From an uncultured Collinsella sp. (GTDB lineage Bacteria; Actinomycetota; Coriobacteriia; Coriobacteriales; Coriobacteriaceae): a stretch of 7,570 nucleotides of DNA. Shown one piece after another: positions 1-4,995 of this stretch. The notes below the pieces were generated by a model. It was not told the origin of the DNA, did no database searches, and was given only the letters and a program-made list of their open reading frames with translations. The DNA lies in the NCBI GenBank assembly GCA_900555355.1, contig USKV01000062.1, positions 1 to 7,570 on the forward strand. Direction: 5' to 3'. Made by a program: the position numbers and the translations under genes. Each line of letters begins with the position of its first letter. Positions within the stretch are counted from its first letter, which is position 1.

Positions 1-174
1 GGCCTCGACCAGCTGGTGCGGCAGCTTGCGGATAAAGCCGACCGTGTCGGAGATCACGACATCCAGCGTGTCGGACACCGTGAGAAGGCGCGTCGTCGTA
101 TCCAGCGTGTCAAACAGGCGGTTATTCGCGGGAATGCCCGCGCCGGTCAGCGCGTTCAAAAGCGTCGACTTGCC
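1..174 (-). CDS. hflX: HflX GTPase, internal fragment (chimeric, runs off window)
   Basis: The minus strand reads GKSTLLNALTGAG, then NRLFDTLDTTTR and SDTVGFIRKLPHQLVEA, up to the window edge. These are hallmark segments of HflX, the ribosome-associated GTPase that splits stalled or hibernating 70S ribosomes: the end of the G1 loop, the switch I region (LFDTLDTTTR) and the G3 motif DTVGF followed by the RKLPHQLVEAF-type helix. The N-terminal HflX domain and the usual G1 start (GYTNAGKS) are missing. In their place the same frame carries ABC ATPase sequence. The fragment continues beyond position 1. Identity as HflX is firm from these motifs; its connection to the upstream part is probably an artefact, because the switch falls exactly on the lysine-serine-threonine stretch that both P-loop families share. 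Confidence 0.85.
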
Positions 175-308
175 GCAGCCGTTTCCGCCCACGACCGCAT
201 GCACCGCGCCGGCCGAAAACGTCACATCGAGCCCGCGCAGCACCCAGCCGGACGCTCGATCGTAGCGAAACCAGCCTTCCGACAGGGTGGTAGCCGACCC
301 GCCGTGCA
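151..308 (-). CDS. ABC transporter ATPase, N-terminal part of a nucleotide-binding domain (truncated)
   Basis: Read on the minus strand from the ATG at 308, this is the start of an ABC ATPase domain. It has an aromatic A-loop region (WFRYDRASGWVLRGLDV, residues about 13-29), a beta strand, then Walker A as GGNGCGKST (GKST codons at 163-174). The style resembles ATPases of energy-coupling-factor vitamin or metal importers, in which a GGNG-type P-loop is common in a second, C-terminal domain; this is inference. Everything after Walker A (Q-loop, signature, Walker B) is absent and HflX sequence follows in the same frame. The ATG has no visible Shine-Dalgarno sequence and the frame stays open upstream to a stop at 382-384, so the true start is uncertain. 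The proposed start lies inside the repeat copy at 303-326, so the 5' end may also be unreliable. Confidence 0.7.
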
Positions 309-326
309 TTTTTTGGAGTATTCTGC
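303..326 (-). repeat. 24-nt repeat, copy A (inverted relative to copy at 514-537)
   Basis: On the minus strand this reads GCAGAATACTCC, then AAAAAA, then TGCACG. The copy at 514-537 on the plus strand has the same 12-base left part and the same 6-base right part but GTTTTT in the middle, so 18 of 24 positions match. The two copies face each other like terminal inverted repeats around about 190 bases. I see no transposase and no clear target duplication. The copy overlaps the proposed start codon of the ABC ATPase fragment. Confidence 0.5.
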
Positions 327-513
327 AGATCGAGTTGCCTGCATACGATTCGACGTCACCAGCGGTGGCCTTCGGATATCCCTAGCGAGTGTTTTGAGTC
401 AGACTTTTCCGTTTTCCGGTGCAAAGGTGTGTCATTCTCGTTATAGCGGAACCCAAAATGATGCAGCGCCCTACAGTTTTGCCCGCTCGCGGCGGTGTTG
501 GCACGAGCGCGTT

Positions 514-537
514 GCAGAATACTCCGTTTTTTGCACG
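514..537 (+). repeat. 24-nt repeat, copy B
   Basis: This is the partner of the copy at 303-326, in opposite orientation: GCAGAATACTCC, GTTTTT, TGCACG. Read in the same direction as copy A on the plus strand, the outer parts CGTGCA and GGAGTATTCTGC are unchanged while the central six bases go from TTTTTT to AAAAAC. The function is unknown; it could be a REP-like element or the end of a small non-autonomous element. Confidence 0.5.
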
Positions 538-640
538 GTCCGGGATGGGGTACCTCAGGAGAACACAGCGGTATCACGTAAATATATGCAATCTGTAACG
601 GAAATTATGCAAATCGATGAGGCAGACAGCATAGTTTGGT

Positions 641-697
641 GCAAAGGGGTCAGGTTAATCTGCACCAGGTTGGTGGAAACAAACCTGACCCCTTTGC
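641..697. repeat. REP-like palindrome upstream of the EFR1 gene
   Basis: A perfect 16-bp inverted repeat is formed by 641-656 (GCAAAGGGGTCAGGTT) and 682-697. The 25-base interior contains a second small hairpin, CACCA (663-667) and TGGTG (671-675) around GGT. The architecture and core sequence match the palindrome at 1560-1624 on the other side of the EFR1 gene. GGGGTCAGGT-type cores are common in bacterial REP elements, which are usually mobilised by IS200-like REP transposases encoded elsewhere. The folded RNA could also act as a terminator or stabilise transcript ends, but there is no uridine tract. Confidence 0.75.
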
Positions 698-724
698 GCT
701 AAACCGGGGTGTCCCCGCGCGCCG

Positions 725-730
725 TATACT
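725..730 (+). promoter_or_regulatory. Possible -10 box for the EFR1 gene
   Basis: TATACT lies 56 bases before the EFR1 start codon and is close to the consensus TATAAT. No good -35 hexamer stands 16-18 bases upstream, so this is a weak call. If it is real, the transcript starts near 737 and includes the hairpin at 750-768. Confidence 0.3.
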
Positions 731-749
731 CTGTCTAAGCATGCGGGCG

Positions 750-768
750 GCTTGGTGTGTTACCAAGC
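750..768 (+). promoter_or_regulatory. Leader hairpin directly before the EFR1 Shine-Dalgarno
   Basis: GCTTGGT (750-756) and ACCAAGC (762-768) form a perfect 7-bp stem with a 5-base loop. It ends three bases before the strong Shine-Dalgarno GGGGAGG at 772-778. The position fits a translation-modulating or mRNA-stabilising hairpin. No particular ligand or protein is suggested. Confidence 0.4.
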
Positions 769-785
769 GTAGGGGAGGATGTTCG

Positions 786-1547
786 ATGAGCATGTTCGAA
801 ATTGTGTTTAGTCCGACGGGTGGAACGCAGAAGGTGTCTGGCCTTGTGGCTGGAGCGCTGGACAAAAAGACCGTTACCGTCGATCTGACCGATAGCGGGT
901 TGGATTTCCACGAGGTCTCGATGACGAAGGACGACGTGGCTGTTATCTCCGTGCCAGCGTATGCCGGCAGAGTCCCTGCCGTGGCGGTCGACCGACTGAA
1001 CATGGTTCACGGCAACGGAGCGCGGGCCGTTCTGGTGTGCGTCTACGGAAACCGCGCGTTTGAGGACACGCTCGTAGAGCTGGAGGACGTTGCGAAGCAT
1101 GCGGGATTCCGGGTAATCGCGGCAGTTGCAGCCATTGCAGAACATTCCATTGCGCGACAGTTTGCTGCCGGTCGTCCGGATGCGCAGGATGCGGCGCAGC
1201 TCGCAGAGTTTGCGCAGCAAATTCAGCAAAAGCTGTTGGCTGAGGATACATCCGAGCCCTCTATTCCCGGCAATCGTCCTTATAAACAAGCCAGAGGTCA
1301 CCGCATGGCACCTGAGGCAACAGAGGATTGCGTCTCCTGCGGTGCATGCGCCGCGGCGTGCCCCGTTTGTGCTATCGACAAGGGTGACCCCAAACGAGCA
1401 GCTGGCGAGGCGTGCATCTCCTGCATGCGCTGCATTGCCGTATGCCCGCGAGGCGCTCGTAAGCTTGATCCCAACAAGCTATCCGCTGTCTCTCAGATGC
1501 TGAGCAAGGTTTGCGTCGTGCGGAAGGAATGCGAGCTCTTTGTCTAG
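786..1547 (+). CDS. EFR1-type flavodoxin-ferredoxin fusion protein
   Basis: A 253-residue cytoplasmic electron-transfer protein. The N-terminal half is flavodoxin-like, with the FMN phosphate-binding loop at the start (FSPTGGTQKV, residues about 8-17) and a later VYGNRAFEDTL segment typical of this fold. The C-terminal part is a bacterial 2[4Fe-4S] ferredoxin. Cys182, 185, 188 and 192 give the first CxxCxxCxxxCP motif; Cys210, 213, 216 and 220 give the second. All eight ligands are present, so two clusters should be assembled. This architecture matches EFR1 family ferredoxins of strict anaerobes; the partner enzymes are unknown. The ATG at 786 was chosen because GGGGAGG at 772-778 sits 7 bases upstream and the flavodoxin fold begins at once; a longer frame from 636 would run through the palindrome and the leader. 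The gene stands alone between two related palindromes. Confidence 0.88.
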   Translation: MSMFEIVFSPTGGTQKVSGLVAGALDKKTVTVDLTDSGLDFHEVSMTKDDVAVISVPAYAGRVPAVAVDRLNMVHGNGARAVLVCVYGNRAFEDTLVELEDVAKHAGFRVIAAVAAIAEHSIARQFAAGRPDAQDAAQLAEFAQQIQQKLLAEDTSEPSIPGNRPYKQARGHRMAPEATEDCVSCGACAAACPVCAIDKGDPKRAAGEACISCMRCIAVCPRGARKLDPNKLSAVSQMLSKVCVVRKECELFV

Positions 1548-1559
1548 CGCATACGAAAT

Positions 1560-1624
1560 TGGTGCAATGGGGCCAGGTTAATCTGCACCAACCTGGTGCA
1601 AATTAACCTGTCCCCAATGCACCA
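1560..1624. repeat. REP-like palindrome downstream of the EFR1 gene
   Basis: Arms 1560-1582 and 1602-1624 are complementary over 23 bases with two mismatches. Inside lies a perfect 7-bp hairpin, TGCACCA (1584-1590) and TGGTGCA (1594-1600), around ACC. The same core (GGGG, then CAGGTTAATCTGCACCA) occurs in the palindrome at 641-697, so the two are copies of one family. It begins 13 bases after the EFR1 stop codon and could act as its transcript end, although no uridine run follows. Confidence 0.75.
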
Positions 1625-1633
1625 GAGTGAGGA

Positions 1634-1677
1634 GCGCCCCTGGGTGCCGGCAGAAAAGGAACGTCCCTAAGTGCCGC
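1634..1677. repeat. Imperfect 17-nt direct repeat
   Basis: GCGCCCCTGGGTGCCGG (1634-1650) and ACGTCCCTAAGTGCCGC (1661-1677) match at 12 of 17 positions. They lie just behind the second palindrome and may be the remnant of another intergenic repeat family. There is no coding evidence here. Confidence 0.3.
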
Positions 1678-1725
1678 TTAAATACCGTTTATCGAAGAAA
1701 AAATACCGCTCACCGGTCATAATGA

Positions 1726-1753
1726 TTGTTCTGGCTTTGGGCTTGTCTACAAT
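1726..1753 (+). promoter_or_regulatory. Putative promoter of the alpha-glucoside PTS operon
   Basis: A -35 candidate TTGTTC (1726-1731) and a -10 candidate TACAAT (1748-1753) are separated by 16 bases. Transcription would begin near 1760 and give a leader of about 130 bases before the EIIA gene. That leader contains the antiterminator and terminator hairpins. The fit to the housekeeping consensus is fair, not strong. Confidence 0.45.
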
Positions 1754-1778
1754 AGCTCCCGTAAAAAGAAATGCGGAA

Positions 1779-1810
1779 GGTTACCGAGTCCCTCGGACGT
1801 GGGCCTAACC
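1779..1810 (+). promoter_or_regulatory. Candidate ribonucleic antiterminator (RAT-like hairpin) for LicT
   Basis: GGTTA (1779-1783) pairs with TAACC (1806-1810), and CCGAG (1784-1788) pairs with CTCGG (1792-1796) around a three-base loop. An asymmetric bulge lies on the 3' side. The TTAC element followed by a short stem recalls the RAT sites bound by the CAT domain of LicT/BglG proteins, though it diverges from the known Bacillus consensus. Its 3' arm is also the 5' arm of the terminator at 1803-1865, so the two hairpins exclude each other, which is the arrangement this regulator family needs. The regulator gene lies in the same operon. Confidence 0.45.
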
Positions 1811-1865
1811 AAAGTCTTTGAACGGGTGTGTCTCTATGGATGCATTCGCTTGATTTTGGTTGGGC
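1803..1865 (+). terminator. Candidate leader terminator (attenuator) before EIIA
   Basis: GCCTAACCAAA (1803-1813) pairs with TTTGGTTGGGC (1855-1865) over 11 bp with one G-U pair. The loop is long (41 bases) and the stem is followed by TATATTTAT, a loose uridine-rich tail. The 5' arm overlaps the 3' arm of the RAT-like hairpin. It would stop transcription about 25 bases before the EIIA start unless LicT holds the upstream hairpin. The long loop and imperfect tail lower confidence. Confidence 0.45.
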
Positions 1866-1890
1866 TATATTTATGAAGGGACATGCCACC

Positions 1891-2403
1891 ATGGGTTTCT
1901 TTTCTCGCCTGATGGGCGGTTCGGATGAGCAGAAGACTGCGGCTTCCGAGTTCGAAATCCTCGCTCCCGTTTCCGGCGAGCTTGTTCATCTAGAAAAAAC
2001 CAATGACCCCGCTTTTAGCAGCCGCGCCGTGGGCGATGGCGTTGCCGTGGTTCCCCAAGAGGGAACGGTGTGCGCTCCTGTTTCCGGCACCGTTGCGGCG
2101 CTGTTTCCGACTGAGCACGCGCTGGGCATCATGTCCGACGACAGCTCTGCTCAGGTGATGCTGCATATCGGAATCGACACTGTTAAACTTGAGGGCAAGG
2201 GCTTCCATGCGCTTGTTGCCCAGGGTGACCATGTCGACGCGGGCCAGCCCCTCGTCGAGGTCGATTTCGACGCGGTCCGCGCCGCCGGCTTCGATCCCAC
2301 GGTCTTCGTTATCGTGTGCGAGCGCTCGGAGAACTCGACTCTTCGTGAGCATGCTTCCGGCCCTGTTGCTGTTAAAGAGCCTGTCGTCTGGCTTTCCGAG
2401 TAA
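1891..2403 (+). CDS. PTS glucose-family EIIA component
   Basis: A 170-residue cytoplasmic phosphocarrier of the EIIA-Glc (Crr) family. It takes phosphate from HPr on an active-site histidine and passes it to the EIIB domain of the sugar permease. The start MGFFSRL and the segment APVSGELVHLE match family members. His92 in VMLHIGIDTV is the phosphorylated histidine (His90 in E. coli Crr) and His76 in TEHALGI is the assisting one (His75). Length equals the family norm (E. coli Crr has 169). The ATG at 1891 was chosen because the protein then starts like Crr and AAGGG at 1876-1880 stands at a usable distance; ATG 1873 or GTG 1828 would add residues not expected in the family, and 1828 lies inside the terminator. 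As a single-domain EIIA in an operon with an EIICB that lacks its own EIIA, it most likely serves that permease. Confidence 0.93.
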   Translation: MGFFSRLMGGSDEQKTAASEFEILAPVSGELVHLEKTNDPAFSSRAVGDGVAVVPQEGTVCAPVSGTVAALFPTEHALGIMSDDSSAQVMLHIGIDTVKLEGKGFHALVAQGDHVDAGQPLVEVDFDAVRAAGFDPTVFVIVCERSENSTLREHASGPVAVKEPVVWLSE

Positions 2404-2421
2404 ATTCTTGTGGTGGGTACC

Positions 2422-3276
2422 GTGGTTATCAAGCGAGTTTTTAACAACAACGTCGCAATGGTCACTTCGGACGATGGCTCCGAGCTCATCGTCATCGGCC
2501 GAGGCCTCTGCTTTGGCCGCCATGCCGGCGACGCTATCGATGCGGCATCGGTCGAAAAGACCTATGCGCTGCAGGAGGGCACTTCTCAGGATTCGCGTAC
2601 GATTGACCGCTTGGCACATCTTTTGGAGTCCATCCCCACCGTCAACCTCGTGATTTCCGAAGACATTGTTCAGATGCTTCGTCGAGAGCTCAATGTTGAT
2701 ATCAATGACAAGATTCTCATCGCTCTCGCAGATCATATAAGCCTCGCCCTTGATCGCGAGCGTAAGGGCATTCCGTGCGAGAACCCGTTGCTGCTCGAGA
2801 TCCAGCAGTTCTATCGCAAGGAGTACGCGCTTGCGGGCCGTGCGCTGCAGATTATCAAGGAGTATATGGGCATCCAGATGAGCGAAGAAGAGCAGGGTTT
2901 TATTACGCTGCATATCGTCAACGCCACCATGCCGCAACGCTCTGACCGCCTGATTGTTTCGGTCCAGCTTGTTCGCGACGTACTCGCGATTGTTTCCGAG
3001 CACTATGTCACGACCCTTGACGTCACCTCGTTGCCGTACGAGCGTTTCGTTCGCCATCTGCAGTTTTTTGCGCAGCGAGCGCTCGATCCCGCGGCGGGGC
3101 AGGTCAATGGCGACGCGCTGTTCCGAATCGATGAAACTAAGTATCCGTGCGCGTTCTCGTGCGCGGACGCCATAGCCGCCCACTTGGCGTCTACCTATAA
3201 CGTTGTCGTTACCGATGCCGAGAAGAGTTATCTCGCATATCACATTGTTAACCTGCTTGGAGAACCTGGTCTCTAG
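2422..3276 (+). CDS. licT: LicT/BglG-family transcriptional antiterminator
   Basis: A 284-residue sugar-responsive RNA-binding antiterminator. Residues 1-60 form the CAT RNA-binding domain (VIKRVFNNNVAMV, then IVIGRGLCFG). PTS regulation domain 1 follows at about 65-170 and PRD2 at about 172-282. All four regulatory histidines are visible: His105 (ADHISLAL) and His164 (LHIVNA) in PRD1, His212 (FVRHLQFFAQR) and His274 (LAYHIVN) in PRD2. Each is offset by five from B. subtilis LicT (100, 159, 207, 269). In this family, EII-dependent phosphorylation of PRD1 inactivates and HPr-dependent phosphorylation of PRD2 activates the dimer. The GTG at 2422 was chosen because NNN then falls where it does in LicT and GGTGG precedes it; GTG 2410 would add four residues. 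It lies 18 bases after EIIA, inside the operon it probably controls, which implies positive autoregulation. Confidence 0.92.
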   Translation: MVIKRVFNNNVAMVTSDDGSELIVIGRGLCFGRHAGDAIDAASVEKTYALQEGTSQDSRTIDRLAHLLESIPTVNLVISEDIVQMLRRELNVDINDKILIALADHISLALDRERKGIPCENPLLLEIQQFYRKEYALAGRALQIIKEYMGIQMSEEEQGFITLHIVNATMPQRSDRLIVSVQLVRDVLAIVSEHYVTTLDVTSLPYERFVRHLQFFAQRALDPAAGQVNGDALFRIDETKYPCAFSCADAIAAHLASTYNVVVTDAEKSYLAYHIVNLLGEPGL

Positions 3277-3375
3277 GCATAACGTGCCCACACATCGATT
3301 GATATGAGGCAAGGCTCACGGTCTTGTCCAGGGCACATCTGTCTTAATTTGCGGAAAAGGAAGGGGAGTACCGCT
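3277..3375 (+). other. Intergenic spacer between licT and the EIICB gene
   Basis: A 99-base spacer, the only sizeable gap in the operon. It contains GTGCCC (3284-3289) and GGGCAC (3331-3336), which could pair across a 41-base loop, and a purine-rich ribosome binding region AAAAGGAAGGGGAG (3355-3368). The possible stem is too short and its loop too long to call a terminator, and I see no second RAT-like hairpin. Some differential expression of the permease is possible but not shown. Confidence 0.35.
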
Positions 3376-4992
3376 ATGACCGCAAAAAAGAAGTTCAATT
3401 TCAAAGCGCCGTTGGAGGTGTTCGCGAAGTCAATCGTTCAGCCGATGATGTATCTCTCGGTTGCCGGCATTCTGCTCATCGTGGGCATTATTCTGACCAA
3501 CAAGACCATCTGCGCCGTGATTCCTGTGCTGGGCTCCGGTCCGTTCCAGCTTGTGGGCGCCGTTGTCTACCAGTCGCTGATGTTTATCATCAACAACCTC
3601 TCGATTCTGTTCTGCGTGGGCATCGCCGGCGCCATGGCAAAGAAGAACAAGGGCCATGCTTCGCTGATCGCCCTGATGTCGTTCTTCCTGTTCCTGCAGG
3701 CCAATAACATCGTGCTCAACGCCACCGGCTCTCTTGCCGAAGCAAGCGGCATGCTCGGCCTTACCGGAACCGGCCAGAGCACCGTTATGGGCATTCAGGT
3801 GCTCGATACCGGCGTGTTTGGCGGCATCATTCTTGGTTGCATCACCGGTGCCGTGTTCAACAAGTACTCGAACAAGCAGTTCCCCATTGCCCTTTCGATG
3901 TTCTCGGGCGTTCGCTTTCCGTTCCTGATCATGATCATCATTTCCTGGATCATGGGCGCTGGCTTCTGCATCGTTTGGCCTCCGGTCCAGGGTGCTATTT
4001 CCTCCGTTGCCGGCATCATTAAGGAGTCGGGCAACATCGGTCTGTTTATCTACGGCATGCTCAACAAGCTGCTCGTTCCCACCGGTCTGCACCACCTCAT
4101 CTACACCCCGTTCCAGTTCTCCGATGTGGGTGGCACCCTGACGCTGGGCGATCAGGTTATCGCCGGCGCCTATCCCATCCGTGTCGCCGAGATGGCAATG
4201 ACGGGCCAGCCCTTCTCCGATAGCACCTACTTCAACAGCTACACCTTCAACAACCTGTGGCCCTACATCGGTATCGGTCTCGCCTTTATCTTCACCGCTT
4301 ACAAGGGGAACAAGGATAAGACCAAGGCCGTTATCATCCCGCTGATCATCACCGCCGTGCTCTCCTGCGTGACCGAGCCCATGGACTTCCTCTTTGTCTT
4401 CGCAGCCCCTGTGCTCTTTGTCGTCCACTCGGTTCTTTCCGGCATCTTCCTGGTGCTGCTCAAGGTCCTCTCCGTGCCCGCTTCGACTGCAGGCGGCATT
4501 ATCAACATCGTGGTTTCCAACCTGGTCCTGGGTGTCGATAAGACCAACTGGCCGATGATGCTCGTGCTCGGAGTCGTCAACGCCGCGCTGTACTTCTTCC
4601 TCTTCACCTTCCTCATCAAGAAGCTCAACCTCCACACGCCTGGTCGCGAGGAGGAGTCCGAGCTCGCCGAGTCCGTTGCCGAGGGCGAGGCCGCCGCGTC
4701 TGTCGCGGTGAAGCAGGGCGCTGTTGCCGCAGCTCCCGCAGAGGGCGTCGATGCGGGCATTGCCGACCTGGTCGCAGGTCTTGGCGGCAAGGACAATATC
4801 GAGGAGCTCGAGAACTGCTTTACGCGTCTCCGCGTGAACGTTAAGAACCCGGACCTCATCAATGAGGACCTCATCAACCACGTGCCCAACAGCGGCATCA
4901 ACCGCAACGGCAATAATATCCAGATCATCTTTGGCATGAAGGTCGCCGAGATGCGCGACAAGGTCGAAAACGCAATTGAGAAGGAGCAGTAA
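3376..4992 (+). CDS. PTS EIICB permease, alpha-glucoside (maltose/glucose) type
   Basis: A 538-residue membrane permease of the glucose superfamily of PTS transporters, which imports a sugar and phosphorylates it on the way in. The EIIC domain (about 1-425) is strongly hydrophobic with multiple membrane segments. It carries GLHHLIYTPFQF at 237-248 and the substrate-site motif TEP with Glu334. An acidic, alanine-rich linker (about 430-465) leads to the EIIB domain, whose phosphorylated residue is Cys481 in ENCFTRLRV. There is no EIIA domain, consistent with the separate EIIA gene upstream. The ATG at 3376 was chosen because AAGGAAGGGGAG precedes it and the protein then begins with the basic pre-membrane segment MTAKKKFNF; a longer frame from 3304 adds unrelated residues. 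The GH4 gene starts three bases after the stop. Specificity for alpha-glucosides (maltose or similar) is inferred from that neighbour and from the sequence type. Confidence 0.93.
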   Translation: MTAKKKFNFKAPLEVFAKSIVQPMMYLSVAGILLIVGIILTNKTICAVIPVLGSGPFQLVGAVVYQSLMFIINNLSILFCVGIAGAMAKKNKGHASLIALMSFFLFLQANNIVLNATGSLAEASGMLGLTGTGQSTVMGIQVLDTGVFGGIILGCITGAVFNKYSNKQFPIALSMFSGVRFPFLIMIIISWIMGAGFCIVWPPVQGAISSVAGIIKESGNIGLFIYGMLNKLLVPTGLHHLIYTPFQFSDVGGTLTLGDQVIAGAYPIRVAEMAMTGQPFSDSTYFNSYTFNNLWPYIGIGLAFIFTAYKGNKDKTKAVIIPLIITAVLSCVTEPMDFLFVFAAPVLFVVHSVLSGIFLVLLKVLSVPASTAGGIINIVVSNLVLGVDKTNWPMMLVLGVVNAALYFFLFTFLIKKLNLHTPGREEESELAESVAEGEAAASVAVKQGAVAAAPAEGVDAGIADLVAGLGGKDNIEELENCFTRLRVNVKNPDLINEDLINHVPNSGINRNGNNIQIIFGMKVAEMRDKVENAIEKEQ

Positions 4993-4995
4993 ACA

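Larger units (their letters stand above)
309..785. other. Intergenic region without a recognisable gene
   Basis: This 477-base stretch contains open frames on both strands, but none gives a recognisable protein domain or has a good ribosome binding site; a 73-codon minus-strand frame at 356-577 looks accidental. The stretch holds the inverted 24-nt repeat pair (303-326 and 514-537), two TATGCAA heptamers 21 bases apart (585-591 and 606-612), the palindrome at 641-697, a possible -10 box at 725-730 and a leader hairpin at 750-768. It therefore reads as repeat-rich intergenic DNA that ends in the leader of the flavodoxin-ferredoxin gene. Confidence 0.6.

Noticed and set aside
585..612. Two TATGCAA heptamers 21 bases apart as an operator
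   Set aside because: Short, AT-rich and without a matching regulator or nearby promoter; compatible with chance.
16..702. A 228-codon plus-strand frame over the left edge
   Set aside because: It runs across the antisense of HflX/ABC, both repeats and the palindrome; it has an arginine-rich composition and no recognisable domain.
303..785. A CRISPR array or integron-like site among the repeats
   Set aside because: There are only two diverged inverted copies and no regular direct repeats, spacers or cas/integrase genes.
1990..3312. A 440-codon minus-strand open frame opposite EIIA and licT
   Set aside because: It is a shadow of two genes with intact catalytic and regulatory histidines on the plus strand; no domain or ribosome binding site supports it.
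3284..3336. A possible terminator or second antiterminator before EIICB
   Set aside because: Only six base pairs with a 41-base loop, no uridine tract directly after it, and no RAT-like TTAC hairpin.
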